This document shows positions 25,769-34,414 of a stretch of DNA of 64,000 nt, piece after piece. Source of the stretch: Acidimicrobiales bacterium (GTDB taxonomy: Bacteria; Actinomycetota; Acidimicrobiia; Acidimicrobiales; Aldehydirespiratoraceae); the NCBI GenBank assembly GCA_029247365.1, contig JAQWLJ010000038.1, forward strand, positions 25,872 to 89,871. The letters run 5' to 3'. Made by a program: the position numbers and the translations under genes. The notes beneath the pieces were generated by a model. The model was not told the origin of the DNA. It saw only the letters and a list, made by a program, of their open reading frames with translations, and did not search any database. Positions within the stretch are counted from its first letter, which is position 1. Each line of letters starts with the position of its first letter.

Positions 25769-26887
25769 GTGGAGAGCACTCCCCCAGGCCCCGACGCGGG
25801 CCCCCTACCCTCGAGCGCATCCGTCGCGCCCCCAAGGTCGTGCTCCACGACCACCTCGATGGTGGCCTGCGTCCCACAACGATCATCGAACTCGCCGACG
25901 AGATCGGGTGCGCCAGCCTCCCCATAACCGATGCCGATGCGTTGGCGGCCTGGATGCTGCGAGGGGCGAACCGGAAGGATCTCACGCTGTACCTCGAGAC
26001 ATACGCGCACACCGTCACGGTGATGCAGACCGCAGCGTCGATCGCGCGGGTTGCCCGTGAGTTCGCCGAAGACCTCGCCGCCGACGGCGTTCGTCTATGC
26101 CGAGATCCGGTTCGCGCCCGAACTCCACACCGAGCAGGGTCTCAGCCTTGACGAGGTCCTCGAATCCGTGCTCGTTGGCTTCGCCGCCGGTTCTGCGGGA
26201 ACCGACCTCACCATCCGGGTGATCTGCTCGGCTATGCGCCATCTCGATAACGGACTTGAGGTTGCCCGCGCCGCAGTCCGCCACCGCAATCACGGCGTGG
26301 TTGGCTTCGACATCGCCGGACCCGAGGACGGGTTCCCGCCCGACGACCATCTCATTGCGTTCCAATACTGCAAGCACGAGAACTTCCATGTGACGATCCA
26401 TGCTGGCGAGTCGTACGCCCCCCCCCCGATCTGGAAGGCAGTCCAGTTCTGCGGTGCCGAGCGACTCGGTCACGGTATTCGGGTCGTCGAAGACTGGTGG
26501 CACGACGACGACGGTGACATCCAGTTGGGACGGCTCAGCCATTTCCTTCGCGACGCCCGTATTCCGCTCGAGGTCTGCCCGACCAGCAATGTCAACACCG
26601 GCCTTATCAACTCGATCGAAGAACAGCCGATTCACTTGTTGGTACAGCTGCGTTTCCGGGTCACCGTCAACACCGACAGCCGACTGATGTCGGGGGTGAC
26701 GAGGTCGTCGGAGATAGCAGCCCTCGTCGATGCATTCGGGTACAGCTGGGATCGACTCTGGTGGCTTACCGTCAACGCAATGAAGTTGAGCTTCCTGCCG
26801 TTCCGGGAACGGCTGCAGATCATCGAGAACATCATCAAGCCGCGCTACGCCCCGCTGGAGGCCTGGCAGGTCGAGCCGCCACTCTAG
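25769..26887 (+). pseudogene. add: Adenosine deaminase with two frame changes
   Basis: Deaminates adenosine to inosine in purine salvage. All family motifs are present but in different frames: metal-binding HDHLDGGLRP in one frame, and from about 26,089-26,094 onward the continuation VYAEIRFAPELHTEQG, IHAGESYAPPP, GAERLGHGIRV, EVCPTSNVNTG and NTDSRLMSG in the next. One extra base near 26,091 (GGCGTTCGTC) explains the break. The likely GTG start at 25769 is itself in another frame and needs one more C in the C run near 25,801. The two shifts cancel. An eight-C run at 26,418 is in frame. Either sequence errors or a recent pseudogene. Confidence 0.82.
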
Positions 26888-26890
26888 GCT

Positions 26891-27151
26891 TCGGCCGTAC
26901 TTCACTTCGCAGGACCACGGCTCGCGGCGCTCGCTACCATCCTTGCCGCAGCGATCCTCGCAGCAGCATGCTCATCGAAATCTCCCCAGGAACTCTCCGA
27001 CGACAACCGATATCGCTTACTCGAGGGTGTCACCGCCACGACAGTTCGCGACTTCGTACGCCGAGTGTTCGACTACGACGCCTACATCGAGGTACAGCGC
27101 TCCTGGCGGCGGATCATCGTCGCCGGCGACCGGCGTGGCATGCTCACGGCC
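26891..27151 (+). pseudogene. Lipoprotein-like reading frame without a start codon, in frame with upp
   Basis: After the add stop, the same frame reads a hydrophobic stretch LAALATILAAAILAAACSS, a convincing lipobox signal peptide, then about 60 soluble residues including VRDFVRRVFDYDAYIEV. It runs without a stop into the upp start. No ATG, GTG or TTG precedes the signal in this frame. It may be a lipoprotein gene damaged at both ends, or base errors may hide the start and stop. Confidence 0.4.
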
Positions 27152-27772
27152 GTGCGTATCGACGTCATCGACCACTCCGTGGTTGCCGCCCAACTGACCG
27201 AAATGCGAGCGGCGGTGACCGAACGTCCTCGTTTTCGGGATTTACTCCACCGCATCTCACGAACCCTCGTGTACGAAGCAGCCCGCGCGATCCCTCTCGA
27301 GTCGATCACCATCGAGACGCCGATGGGCTCCGCCACGGGAGTCGAACTCGTCCAGCAGCCGGTACTCGTCCCGATCCTGCGCTCCGGACTCGGCATGCTT
27401 GATGCTGCGCTCGAAGCGCTACCGCACGCCGAGACCGGCTTCCTCGGCCTCAAGCGAGACGAGGCGACGCTGCGGCCTGAGGTGTACATGAACACGATTC
27501 CACCGCTCGACGGACGATCAGCGTTCCTCCTCGATCCGATGCTCGCAACCGGCGGTTCAGCCAACTACGCCGCGACGCAGGCGTTGGAGCGAGGGTCGGG
27601 CGAGGTCACGCTCGTGGTCCTGCTTGCGGCGCCCGAGGGCATCGATGCGGTGCGTGACGCCGGAGTGGTTGATCGGGTGGTTACTGCTTCGATCGACTCA
27701 CACCTGAATGACATCGGTTTCATAGTTCCCGGCCTCGGTGACGCCGGCGACCGGCAGTACGGAGTCGACTGA
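27152..27772 (+). CDS. upp: Uracil phosphoribosyltransferase
   Basis: Converts uracil and PRPP to UMP in pyrimidine salvage. About 206 residues from the GTG at 27152, giving the usual start VRIDVIDHSVVAAQLTEMR; the frame continues upstream into lipoprotein-like sequence that is not part of Upp. Seen: VPILRSGLGMLDAALEALP, the PRPP loop FLLDPMLATGGSA, and a uracil-contact end IGFIVPGLGDAGDRQYG. It fits the neighbouring nucleoside uptake and adenosine deaminase genes. A GTG-started dehydrogenase gene follows after 2 bases. Confidence 0.93.
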   Translation: MRIDVIDHSVVAAQLTEMRAAVTERPRFRDLLHRISRTLVYEAARAIPLESITIETPMGSATGVELVQQPVLVPILRSGLGMLDAALEALPHAETGFLGLKRDEATLRPEVYMNTIPPLDGRSAFLLDPMLATGGSANYAATQALERGSGEVTLVVLLAAPEGIDAVRDAGVVDRVVTASIDSHLNDIGFIVPGLGDAGDRQYGVD

Positions 27773-27774
27773 CG

Positions 27775-28698
27775 GTGGACCGACATCTCATCGCCGTCGA
27801 ACCCGCTACCCGCCCTGCGATGCACGAAATCATGGTCGCTGCCGTCGAGGAGGCGGGCGGAACCGTTGTGCCGATCGAACAGGCCAGCGCCTTGATGTTT
27901 GCGGATCCGATGGCGGCCAACGCCTTCCGCGGCATTCTTGATCCCGCTCCCAACGTCGAGTGGGTCCAGCTGCCCTACGCTGGCATCGAGACGTTCTCGC
28001 ACAACCTCGACACCGACCGCATCTGGACGTGTGGCAAGGGCGTGTACGCAGCTCCCGTCGCCGAGTGGATCCTGACCGCGGTGCTCGCATCATTTCGCGC
28101 GATACCTCGCTACGTGCGTGCGACGAGCTGGCAGAGCCAGGAAGGTCGAGATCTACGCGGGGCCAAACTTGCGATTCTCGGCGGCGGCGGCATCACCGAT
28201 GCCTTCATGGAACTCACCGCTGCGTTCGAGTGCGATGTCACCGTGGTGCGCCGACGAGACACGCCATACCCGGGGGCCTCGCGCACGATGACCACCGACC
28301 ATCTGCACCAGGCAATCAGCGATGCCGATGCGGTGATCATTGCGCTGTCACTCACCGAAGAGACGACCGGGATCATCGACGCGGCGGCGCTCGCGGCGAT
28401 GCGATCCGATGCCTTCCTGCTCAATGTTGGTCGTGGTGGCCATGTCGTCACCGCAGACCTCGTCGATGCGTTGCGCAATGGCGTGATCCAGGGCGCAGTA
28501 CTCGACGTGACCGATCCCGAGCCGCTCCCCGACGGTCACCCCCTGTGGCACCTTGACAACTGTGTGATCACGCCGCATGTAGGGAACACGGCCGAGATGG
28601 GGCTCCCGCTCATCGCCGGGCGTGTTCGAGACAACGTCGCTCGCTGGATCGCCGGCGACGATCTCCTCGGGCCCGTCAACGTCGACCTCGGCTACTAG
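27775..28698 (+). CDS. D-isomer-specific 2-hydroxyacid dehydrogenase family protein
   Basis: 307 residues, GTG start two bases after upp. NAD-binding loop GAKLAILGGGGITDAF, catalytic Arg in LNVGRGGHVVTADLVDAL, Glu in LDVTDPEPLPDGHPLW, and catalytic His in VITPHVGNTAEMG are all present, so it is likely active. Substrate unknown. The N-terminal substrate domain (about 1-95) is shorter than in classical members. It is probably co-transcribed with upp. Confidence 0.88.
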   Translation: MDRHLIAVEPATRPAMHEIMVAAVEEAGGTVVPIEQASALMFADPMAANAFRGILDPAPNVEWVQLPYAGIETFSHNLDTDRIWTCGKGVYAAPVAEWILTAVLASFRAIPRYVRATSWQSQEGRDLRGAKLAILGGGGITDAFMELTAAFECDVTVVRRRDTPYPGASRTMTTDHLHQAISDADAVIIALSLTEETTGIIDAAALAAMRSDAFLLNVGRGGHVVTADLVDALRNGVIQGAVLDVTDPEPLPDGHPLWHLDNCVITPHVGNTAEMGLPLIAGRVRDNVARWIAGDDLLGPVNVDLGY

Positions 28699-28707
28699 CC
28701 TCACGCC

Positions 28708-29289
28708 ATGCTCGACCACGTCTTCACCGATGCCATCGGCGCCCTGCGTGACGCGTTCGAGTTGGCCCGGCTGGAACGACAGGCGTTCGAAGAACGCTTC
28801 CAGTCCGACGTCCTCCTCGGCGATGTCAGCTGGCAGACCTCGTATGGGCTCCCCGGCGAAGGCCTGCCACCGCGCGTGCAGGCCGATATCGCCTGCACCT
28901 GGCCGACGTGGAGTCAGACGGCCTACCGGAGCTGGTACGTCGACGAGGACTTCACCGAACCCCCGCGTATCGAGATCGAGATTGTGTTCCGGCGCCAGCG
29001 GCTTTCTGCGGCGCCCGACCCGAAGGTCGTCCTCGACGCGCTTCCGCTTGACTCCCCTGCAATCGGCCGCGAAGCGCTCACCCGATCGGGACCCACGGTC
29101 GAGTCGATCTATGGCGATGACCTGAGCGATCCCGAGTACGCGATTGAGGTCGGCTACGAGGGTTCGTACGAACTCAACGAGGCCCGACTCGAGGACGGCG
29201 CGAGTCTCGATGACGACTTCGGCGGCCTCGGTGGATGGATTGCGTCCACCCTGGTCCAGGTTGGTGACGTCGCTCTGGCCGAGCGGTGA
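28708..29289 (+). CDS. Hypothetical protein, 193 residues
   Basis: The ATG follows the dehydrogenase stop by 9 bases and the codon pattern is strongly coding. No signal peptide or membrane segment. The N-terminal half has an amphipathic helix (ALRDAFELARLERQAFEERF) and a Trp/Tyr-rich block (CTWPTWSQTAYRSWYVDE); the C-terminal half is acidic. I do not recognise the family. It lies directly before the enoyl-CoA hydratase gene and is probably in that operon. Confidence 0.65.
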   Translation: MLDHVFTDAIGALRDAFELARLERQAFEERFQSDVLLGDVSWQTSYGLPGEGLPPRVQADIACTWPTWSQTAYRSWYVDEDFTEPPRIEIEIVFRRQRLSAAPDPKVVLDALPLDSPAIGREALTRSGPTVESIYGDDLSDPEYAIEVGYEGSYELNEARLEDGASLDDDFGGLGGWIASTLVQVGDVALAER

Positions 29290-29299
29290 GAGACGATCG

Positions 29300-30136
29300 A
29301 TGACCGAACTCCCCTGGCTCAACGTCGAGGTCCACGACTCCCACACGGTGCTGACCCTTTGCCGCGAAGACGCGATGAACGCACTCACGCCCCCGATGGT
29401 GGCCGAACTCGACGTTGCGCTGCGCGACGCTGCAGCTCGCCGGTCGTGTCGTGCGATCATGCTCACCGCCGTTGGCAGGGGCTTTTGCGTCGGGATCGAT
29501 GTCAAGGAGGTCGCGGTCCGCGACGCAGGCACCAGGGCCGGCGGTATCGACCCCCTCCTCGCTGGCTTCGAGAACCTCCATCATCGGCTCAGCGCAGTGA
29601 TCCGCACGATCCACTCGCTACCGATCCCGGTCATCGCTGCCGTCAACGGGCACGCGATCGGCCTCGGCTTCGCCATCGCGGCGGCGTGCGATCTTCGGGT
29701 CGCTGGGCCAAGCGCAACGTTCGCCGATGGTTTCGTGAAGCGCGGTATCTCCGGCTGCGAGCTGGGCCTGTCGTATTTCCTTCCGCGGATCGTCGGGCCC
29801 GCAGTGGCTCATGAGCTGATGCTTACCGGCCGGCGGGTCCGTGCCGACGAGGCACTGGCGATTGGGCTCGTCAGCAGCGTGACCGATGACGTCGACGGTG
29901 CGGCGAACGAGCTCGTTTCTGCCCTGGCCGAGAACGCGCCGGCTGCTGTCTCGATGACCAAGGAAGTCATGTGGGCAAACCTCCACGCATCGAACCTCGA
30001 CCAGGCACTGGCACTCGAAGCCCGTACCCAGTCGCTGCTGCGAGCGACGTTGGACGCCCAGGAAGCTCGAAAGGCCTTCCTAGAGAAGCGGGCGCCCCAG
30101 TTTGGCAACCCACCGACCAAGCGCCCGCTACGCTGA
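29300..30136 (+). CDS. Enoyl-CoA hydratase/isomerase family protein
   Basis: About 278 residues from the ATG at 29300; an upstream frame extension overlaps the preceding gene and is rejected. Crotonase-fold marks: REDAMNALTPPMVAEL, a CoA/oxyanion loop GRGFCVGIDVKEVA, VNGHAIGLGFAIAAACDLRV and GISGCELGLSYFLPR, where the Glu is at a position used for catalysis in hydratases. Acts in fatty-acid or related acyl-CoA degradation; exact reaction unknown. Convergent with the next crotonase gene, 6 bases apart. Confidence 0.88.
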   Translation: MTELPWLNVEVHDSHTVLTLCREDAMNALTPPMVAELDVALRDAAARRSCRAIMLTAVGRGFCVGIDVKEVAVRDAGTRAGGIDPLLAGFENLHHRLSAVIRTIHSLPIPVIAAVNGHAIGLGFAIAAACDLRVAGPSATFADGFVKRGISGCELGLSYFLPRIVGPAVAHELMLTGRRVRADEALAIGLVSSVTDDVDGAANELVSALAENAPAAVSMTKEVMWANLHASNLDQALALEARTQSLLRATLDAQEARKAFLEKRAPQFGNPPTKRPLR

Positions 30137-30142
30137 TCTCGC

Positions 30143-31006
30143 CTACAGGCCCCGACGCTGCTCGTTGAGGTCGTCGAAGGCAGCGTCGCGCTTCTCAGCC
30201 TGCGCGTTGAAAGCCTCCATCATGTCGGCCGGTTGAAACATGCCGGTCTGCCATAGCGAGATGAAGTCGAGACTCTCGGCCACCGAGTGATCGCGGGAGT
30301 AGATGATCGACTCCTTGGTCCCCTGGATGGCGAGGGGCGATTTGCTCGCAATCTCGGCTGCGATCTCGTGCACCGCTGACAGCATCGTCTCTTGATTGGC
30401 GTAGATCTCGTTGACTAGCCCAACTTCCTTCGCCCTTGCCGCAGGCATCCGAGCACCGGTATAGGCGAGTTCGCGAACCACACCCTCGGGGATCAGCTTT
30501 GGGAGCCGTTGGAGGGTGCCGACATCGGCGGTCATACCGATGTTGATCTCCTGAATACAGAACCAGGCGTCGTCGGTCGCGTAGCGACAGTCAGCCGCAG
30601 TCACGAAGTCGACCGCCCCGCCGACGGCGCCACCCTGAATGGCCGCCAACACGGGCATCCGGGCCTCTTCCAGGCAGGAGAACGTTCGCTGGAGATGACG
30701 CACATTTTTCCGGAGCACGGCCCGCTGGCGGCCGACCTCCTTGCTGGTGTTCCCCGTGGCAGGACCGTCGTTATTGCCGATGTTTGAGCCGGCAGTGAAG
30801 ACCGAAAGGTCCATGCCGGCACAAAAGTGCTTGCCCGTCGACGAGATGACCAGGACCCGGGTGCCGCCAGAGTCGCTGAGCTCGTCGACGATCTCAGGAA
30901 GCTCCGTCCAGAAGGCCGGGATCATCGAGTTGAGTTCGTCGGGGCGCGAAAGGATCAAGTGGGCAACGCCCTCCGTCTCCTCGATCTCGAAACAGGTGTA
31001 GCCCAT
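30143..31006 (-). CDS. Enoyl-CoA hydratase family, dienoyl-CoA isomerase-like
   Basis: About 287 residues from the ATG at 31006; a longer frame start lies inside the neighbouring gene. Crotonase marks: SRPDELNSMIPAFWTEL, GKHFCAGMDLSVF, IQGGAVGGAVDFVTAADCRY and QEINIGMTADVGTLQRLP. The last block, with its acidic residues, closely resembles delta3,5-delta2,4-dienoyl-CoA isomerase (ECH1), which handles odd-position double bonds in unsaturated fatty-acid oxidation. The specific activity is an inference. It lies 19 bases after the diiron oxidase gene on the same strand. Confidence 0.87.
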   Translation of the reverse strand: MGYTCFEIEETEGVAHLILSRPDELNSMIPAFWTELPEIVDELSDSGGTRVLVISSTGKHFCAGMDLSVFTAGSNIGNNDGPATGNTSKEVGRQRAVLRKNVRHLQRTFSCLEEARMPVLAAIQGGAVGGAVDFVTAADCRYATDDAWFCIQEINIGMTADVGTLQRLPKLIPEGVVRELAYTGARMPAARAKEVGLVNEIYANQETMLSAVHEIAAEIASKSPLAIQGTKESIIYSRDHSVAESLDFISLWQTGMFQPADMMEAFNAQAEKRDAAFDDLNEQRRGL

Positions 31007-31025
31007 GACGCCGAAGGGTACGGGA

Positions 31026-32231
31026 TCAGTCCCCGTTGGTCCCCATCGCTGCTGCGGCGGTTTCGTGCATTTCCTGAGCCCGATCATCGAAGTTCTCTGC
31101 TTCGAGGTCGTAGTCGATGAACTCGGCTCCAGTGTCAGGCAGATGTTCAAACTCGATGACGCCGATCTCGGTAAACCGCTCGCGCAGCCAACCCTCGCCG
31201 GCGTCAAGCAGGCCGAGCTTCTTGCAGTTTGGAACGATCTTAGAGAAGAGCATGCGCTGGAAGACCATGGCTTCCTCGGGGGCATTGAGCAGTCGTTCGG
31301 TCATGATCCGGCTGTCAACACCCATGTGCTCCCACACCTCTTGCTGGAGGAATCGATCGCGCATCCGCAGCGCTGCCTCGAAGGCGAACTCCTGGCGGTG
31401 CTGGATCTCGGCGGTAGTCATGTCCTGATAGACCTCTTGCAAGCTGAGAACCCCGAAGGCCACATGGCGGGCTTCGTCGCTCATCACATAGCGCAGGAGC
31501 TTCTTGAGCAACGGCTCCTCGGTGAGGTCGTGCATGAAGCCAAAGGCCGCCAGTGCCAGGCCCTCGACCATGATCTGCATCCCGAGATAGGTCATATCCC
31601 ACTCGGAGTCGTTGATGATGTCGTCGAGTAGCAGGCCGAGGTGGGCGTTGATCTGATAGCCGCCGTCGAGCTTCTCGTCGAGGTAACGAGCGAAGACCTC
31701 AACATGGCGAGCCTCATCGACGACCTGTTGGGCGGCGTAATACTTCGCGTCGATCCACGGCACCGTTTCAACAATCTTGGCGGTGCAGAGCAGCGCGCCC
31801 TGCTCGCCGTGAAGGAACTGGCTGAGGCGCCACTTGGCCGACTGAAGACCAAACTCGCGCCACTCCTTGTCGCCCCACTTGTAGAGCGGCGAGGAGGGGT
31901 CTTCCACATGCGACGGGTCCATCTGAAGTTCAGCCTGCAGGTTGAGCGCCTCGTACGGATCGACCTCAATCGACCAGTCCAGATCGGTGGTGGCGTTCCA
32001 CTGGCTCGTCTTCGACTTCTCATAGAGCTTGTCGAGCTTGGGGCGCTCTCCCTTGTCGTAGTTCCATGTGAAGATCGCCTCGGCGTTGTCTTCGACGAGG
32101 TGGATCAGCTCATCCTTGTTCTGGTTCGCCTGCGCGATCTCCATGATCCGGTCGACGTTGTTGGGATCGGCGTAGCCCGTGAGAGCAGGACCGTCGGCGG
32201 CACCGGAATGCGGGTTATCGGTAATGGCCAT
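31026..32231 (-). CDS. Ferritin-like diiron carboxylate protein, putative oxidase/oxygenase
   Basis: 401 residues. Four-helix diiron ligands are all visible: Glu143 (HGEQGALL), Glu173 and His176 (VDEARHVEVF), Glu223 (MVEGLALAAF), Glu253 and His256 (SDEARHVAFG). This pattern resembles ribonucleotide-reductase R2-like and N-oxygenase-type proteins, but the radical Tyr site and substrate cannot be told. It is preceded by a TetR gene 14 bases upstream and followed by a dienoyl-CoA isomerase-like gene, suggesting inducible lipid or hydrophobic-compound oxidation (inference). Confidence 0.8.
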   Translation of the reverse strand: MAITDNPHSGAADGPALTGYADPNNVDRIMEIAQANQNKDELIHLVEDNAEAIFTWNYDKGERPKLDKLYEKSKTSQWNATTDLDWSIEVDPYEALNLQAELQMDPSHVEDPSSPLYKWGDKEWREFGLQSAKWRLSQFLHGEQGALLCTAKIVETVPWIDAKYYAAQQVVDEARHVEVFARYLDEKLDGGYQINAHLGLLLDDIINDSEWDMTYLGMQIMVEGLALAAFGFMHDLTEEPLLKKLLRYVMSDEARHVAFGVLSLQEVYQDMTTAEIQHRQEFAFEAALRMRDRFLQQEVWEHMGVDSRIMTERLLNAPEEAMVFQRMLFSKIVPNCKKLGLLDAGEGWLRERFTEIGVIEFEHLPDTGAEFIDYDLEAENFDDRAQEMHETAAAAMGTNGD

Positions 32232-32245
32232 GGGTTGAACTCCGA

Positions 32246-32872
32246 TCAGCCGCGGACAGCGGCCGGTTTAGGGGCAGGGGCAGGAAGCGCGGCACTGATG
32301 AGACGGTGGATGACCGCGTTCCACTCATCGGCTGGCGCTGTGGACTTGTCGATTGCGCCCATGACGACGAAGCCGAACGAGATCGCCTGACAAAGGGTCA
32401 CGATGGCAGCGGTCGACAGCGCTGGGTCGACGATCCCAGCCTCCTTGCCGTTATCAATGAGGAGGGCGAGATGTCCTTCTTCGTCACGAACTCTGGCATT
32501 GAAGAGCTCGCGGAAGTCCGGGTCGCGACGCGCAGTAACCATCGCCTCAAGCAACAGTGCATCAGAGGCGGCCTCGCGGTCGAGCAAATGAGCGCCGAGG
32601 GATTCGAGAACGTCAGCGGCACTGGCTTGGGGCCCGGCTGCCAAGAGGTCGGCCACCTGCTGAACAAGCACGACATCAAGGGCATCTAGCAGGAGCTCCT
32701 GCTTCCCCTCCCAACGGCTGTAGATAGCGCCGGTGGTTACACCCGCCCGGCGGGCGATCGCAGCAACACCGGCCTTCTCGATGCCGCGGTCGGTGAAGAC
32801 CTCGATCGCGGCCTGGAGCAGACGATCGGTGAGTTCGTCGCTTCTGGCACGAGGACCTAGCGGCTGGACCAT
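32246..32872 (-). CDS. TetR family transcriptional regulator
   Basis: 208 residues. N-terminal helix-turn-helix: LLQAAIEVFTDRGIEKAGVA followed by AIARRAGVTTGAIYSRWEGK, the diagnostic TetR DNA-binding region. The ligand domain is all helical with no recognisable specificity. It is the first gene of an operon with the diiron oxidase and the dienoyl-CoA isomerase-like gene, and a small perfect inverted repeat lies just upstream of its start, consistent with autoregulation. Confidence 0.93.
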   Translation of the reverse strand: MVQPLGPRARSDELTDRLLQAAIEVFTDRGIEKAGVAAIARRAGVTTGAIYSRWEGKQELLLDALDVVLVQQVADLLAAGPQASAADVLESLGAHLLDREAASDALLLEAMVTARRDPDFRELFNARVRDEEGHLALLIDNGKEAGIVDPALSTAAIVTLCQAISFGFVVMGAIDKSTAPADEWNAVIHRLISAALPAPAPKPAAVRG

Positions 32873-32880
32873 GCACCGAT

Positions 32881-32896
32881 GATAACGACCATTATC
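32881..32896. promoter_or_regulatory. Possible TetR operator
   Basis: GATAA-cgacca-TTATC is a perfect inverted repeat of 5-base arms located 9-24 bases upstream of the tetR start codon. It is AT-rich in a GC-rich neighbourhood. The location fits a self-repression site; the short arms make chance possible. Confidence 0.4.
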
Positions 32897-32964
32897 CGCG
32901 CGTCAAGCGCACCCAGCGCTGACCTTTTGGCGATCTTCGCAACAATGGCCCTACTCATCGATGA

Positions 32965-32989
32965 AGCGCTGGCAATCGCAGCCAGCGCT
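32965..32989 (-). terminator. Perfect hairpin after the adenosine kinase gene
   Basis: AGCGCTGGC pairs with GCCAGCGCT across a 7-base loop, about 113 bases downstream of the adenosine kinase stop and before the tetR promoter. There is no T run, as is common for actinobacterial terminators. It would insulate the tetR operon from read-through. Confidence 0.5.
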
Positions 32990-33101
32990 GCGGGCGATTC
33001 GTTCGGCCCCTCAGCCGATCGTCTCCATCAGCGCCGGAACTTCGACAGCGCCGCGATGCTCGCCGTTGGCGTCGGCGTCGTCGCCTTGTTCGGCTGAGCG
33101 C

Positions 33102-34088
33102 TCAGATCAGCGTCGTCAGCTCGACGTGGGGGCGCGCACCCACGTGTGAGATGACCTCACCCGCAGCGATCGATCCAAGCTCGGCACACCCAGCCATATC
33201 GGCGCCGATCGAGAGGCCGTACATGAACCCCGCTGCGTACAGATCACCGGCGCCGGTAGCATCGACAACCCGCTCGACCGGGGTGACACCGATGTCGAGA
33301 CGGTTGCCGCCGGCCATCACCACCGAACCCTTGGCGGAACGGGTGAGCGCCGCAACCTCGACCAGCTCGGCTATCTGGAGAGCGGCCGAGTCAAAGTCAT
33401 CGGTCTCGAACATCGAGCAGACCTCCGCCTCGTTGGCGAATACGAGATCGACACGATCGGCGACCAGACCGAGCCACTCGTCGCGGTGACGATCGACGCA
33501 AAACGAATCGCTCAGGGTGAGCGACACAATTCGGCCGGCAGCGGACGCGACGTTCATGGCGTGGCGAATTGCGTCCTTGGCCTCGGGTCGATCCCAGAGG
33601 TAGCCCTCGCAGTAGGTGATGGCTGCTGACTCAACGAGCGTGTCGTCGATGTCGGAGGGGCTCAGGTAGGCGGAAATGCCGAGGAACGTGTTCATCGAAC
33701 GCTCGCCATCGGGGGTCACCTGGATGAGTGACCGAGCAGTGGGCTCACCGGTGGTCGCAGCTGGGGCATCGAAGGCGACACCGCCAGACTGGGTGTCGTG
33801 GCGGAATACATCGCCGAGCTGATCGTCGCGGACCTTTCCGATGTACGACGCGTGACCGCCGAGGCTTGCGATCCCGGCCATCGTGTTGGCAGCCGAGCCA
33901 CCGGAGGTTTCGATACCAGGCGGCATGGCTGCGTAGAGCGACGAGGCCCGCTCGGTATCGATGAGGGTCATTGCACCCTTGACCACGTCCTGCTCCGTGA
34001 GGAACTCCTCTGAGACGTTCGCGATCACGTCGACGATGGCGTTGCCGACGCCGACGACGTCGAGGGGCAGATCAGGGTTGGCGCGCAC
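33102..34088 (-). CDS. Adenosine kinase (PfkB/ribokinase family)
   Basis: 328 residues. Seen: VVGVGNAIVDVIANV, the family-specific SGGSAANTMAGIASLG, GKVRDDQLGDVFRHD, LTLSDSFCVDRHRDEW, FANEAEV, and the ATP-site catalytic motif DATGAGDLYAAGF. This sequence type is usually annotated as adenosine kinase, which phosphorylates adenosine to AMP, and that fits the nucleoside salvage genes 6-15 kb away. Another nucleoside or sugar could be the substrate. Confidence 0.85.
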   Translation of the reverse strand: MRANPDLPLDVVGVGNAIVDVIANVSEEFLTEQDVVKGAMTLIDTERASSLYAAMPPGIETSGGSAANTMAGIASLGGHASYIGKVRDDQLGDVFRHDTQSGGVAFDAPAATTGEPTARSLIQVTPDGERSMNTFLGISAYLSPSDIDDTLVESAAITYCEGYLWDRPEAKDAIRHAMNVASAAGRIVSLTLSDSFCVDRHRDEWLGLVADRVDLVFANEAEVCSMFETDDFDSAALQIAELVEVAALTRSAKGSVVMAGGNRLDIGVTPVERVVDATGAGDLYAAGFMYGLSIGADMAGCAELGSIAAGEVISHVGARPHVELTTLI

Positions 34089-34154
34089 AGGGGCCTCCGG
34101 GCCGAGAGCGGAACCCGGGCACCCTAGCGCCGAGTGGGGCGCCGAGGGTGAGCG

Positions 34155-34283
34155 TCAGGCCACCTCTTCGAGCTCTCGTACCTTTGCGATCGCCGCCTAA
34201 AACCCCTCATCGTCGACGTCGACCTCCGACTCAGGCCACTCAGCCAAGTCGTCGTAGTCCGTTCGATCTCGCTCGTCACTCAT
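34155..34283 (-). pseudogene. Small acidic ORF interrupted by an in-frame amber codon
   Basis: From the ATG at 34283 the frame gives 28 acidic residues (MSDERDRTDYDDLAEWPESE and eight more), then TAG at 34197-34199, then without a frame change AAIAKVRELEEVA and a TGA at 34155. The part after the TAG is also protein-like, so the intact product was probably about 42 residues. Explanations: a nonsense mutation, a base-calling error, or only the 28-residue form is real. It is divergent from pepN. No family recognised. Confidence 0.35.
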
Positions 34284-34414
34284 AACAGCCGCCTTGCTTG
34301 GTGGGAGGCGCACGGCTCTTTCGACCCGCACTGGTTCAACCACACCTCCACGACGCACTCATCTCGTTTCCTTTACGGTCCCGTGTCGGTTGGGTCGGCA
34401 GTACTCTTCGCGGT

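Noticed and set aside
32879..33097. 72-codon plus-strand ORF between tetR and adenosine kinase
   Set aside because: It covers the candidate tetR operator and a perfect terminator-like hairpin, and has no ribosome-binding site or protein-like core.
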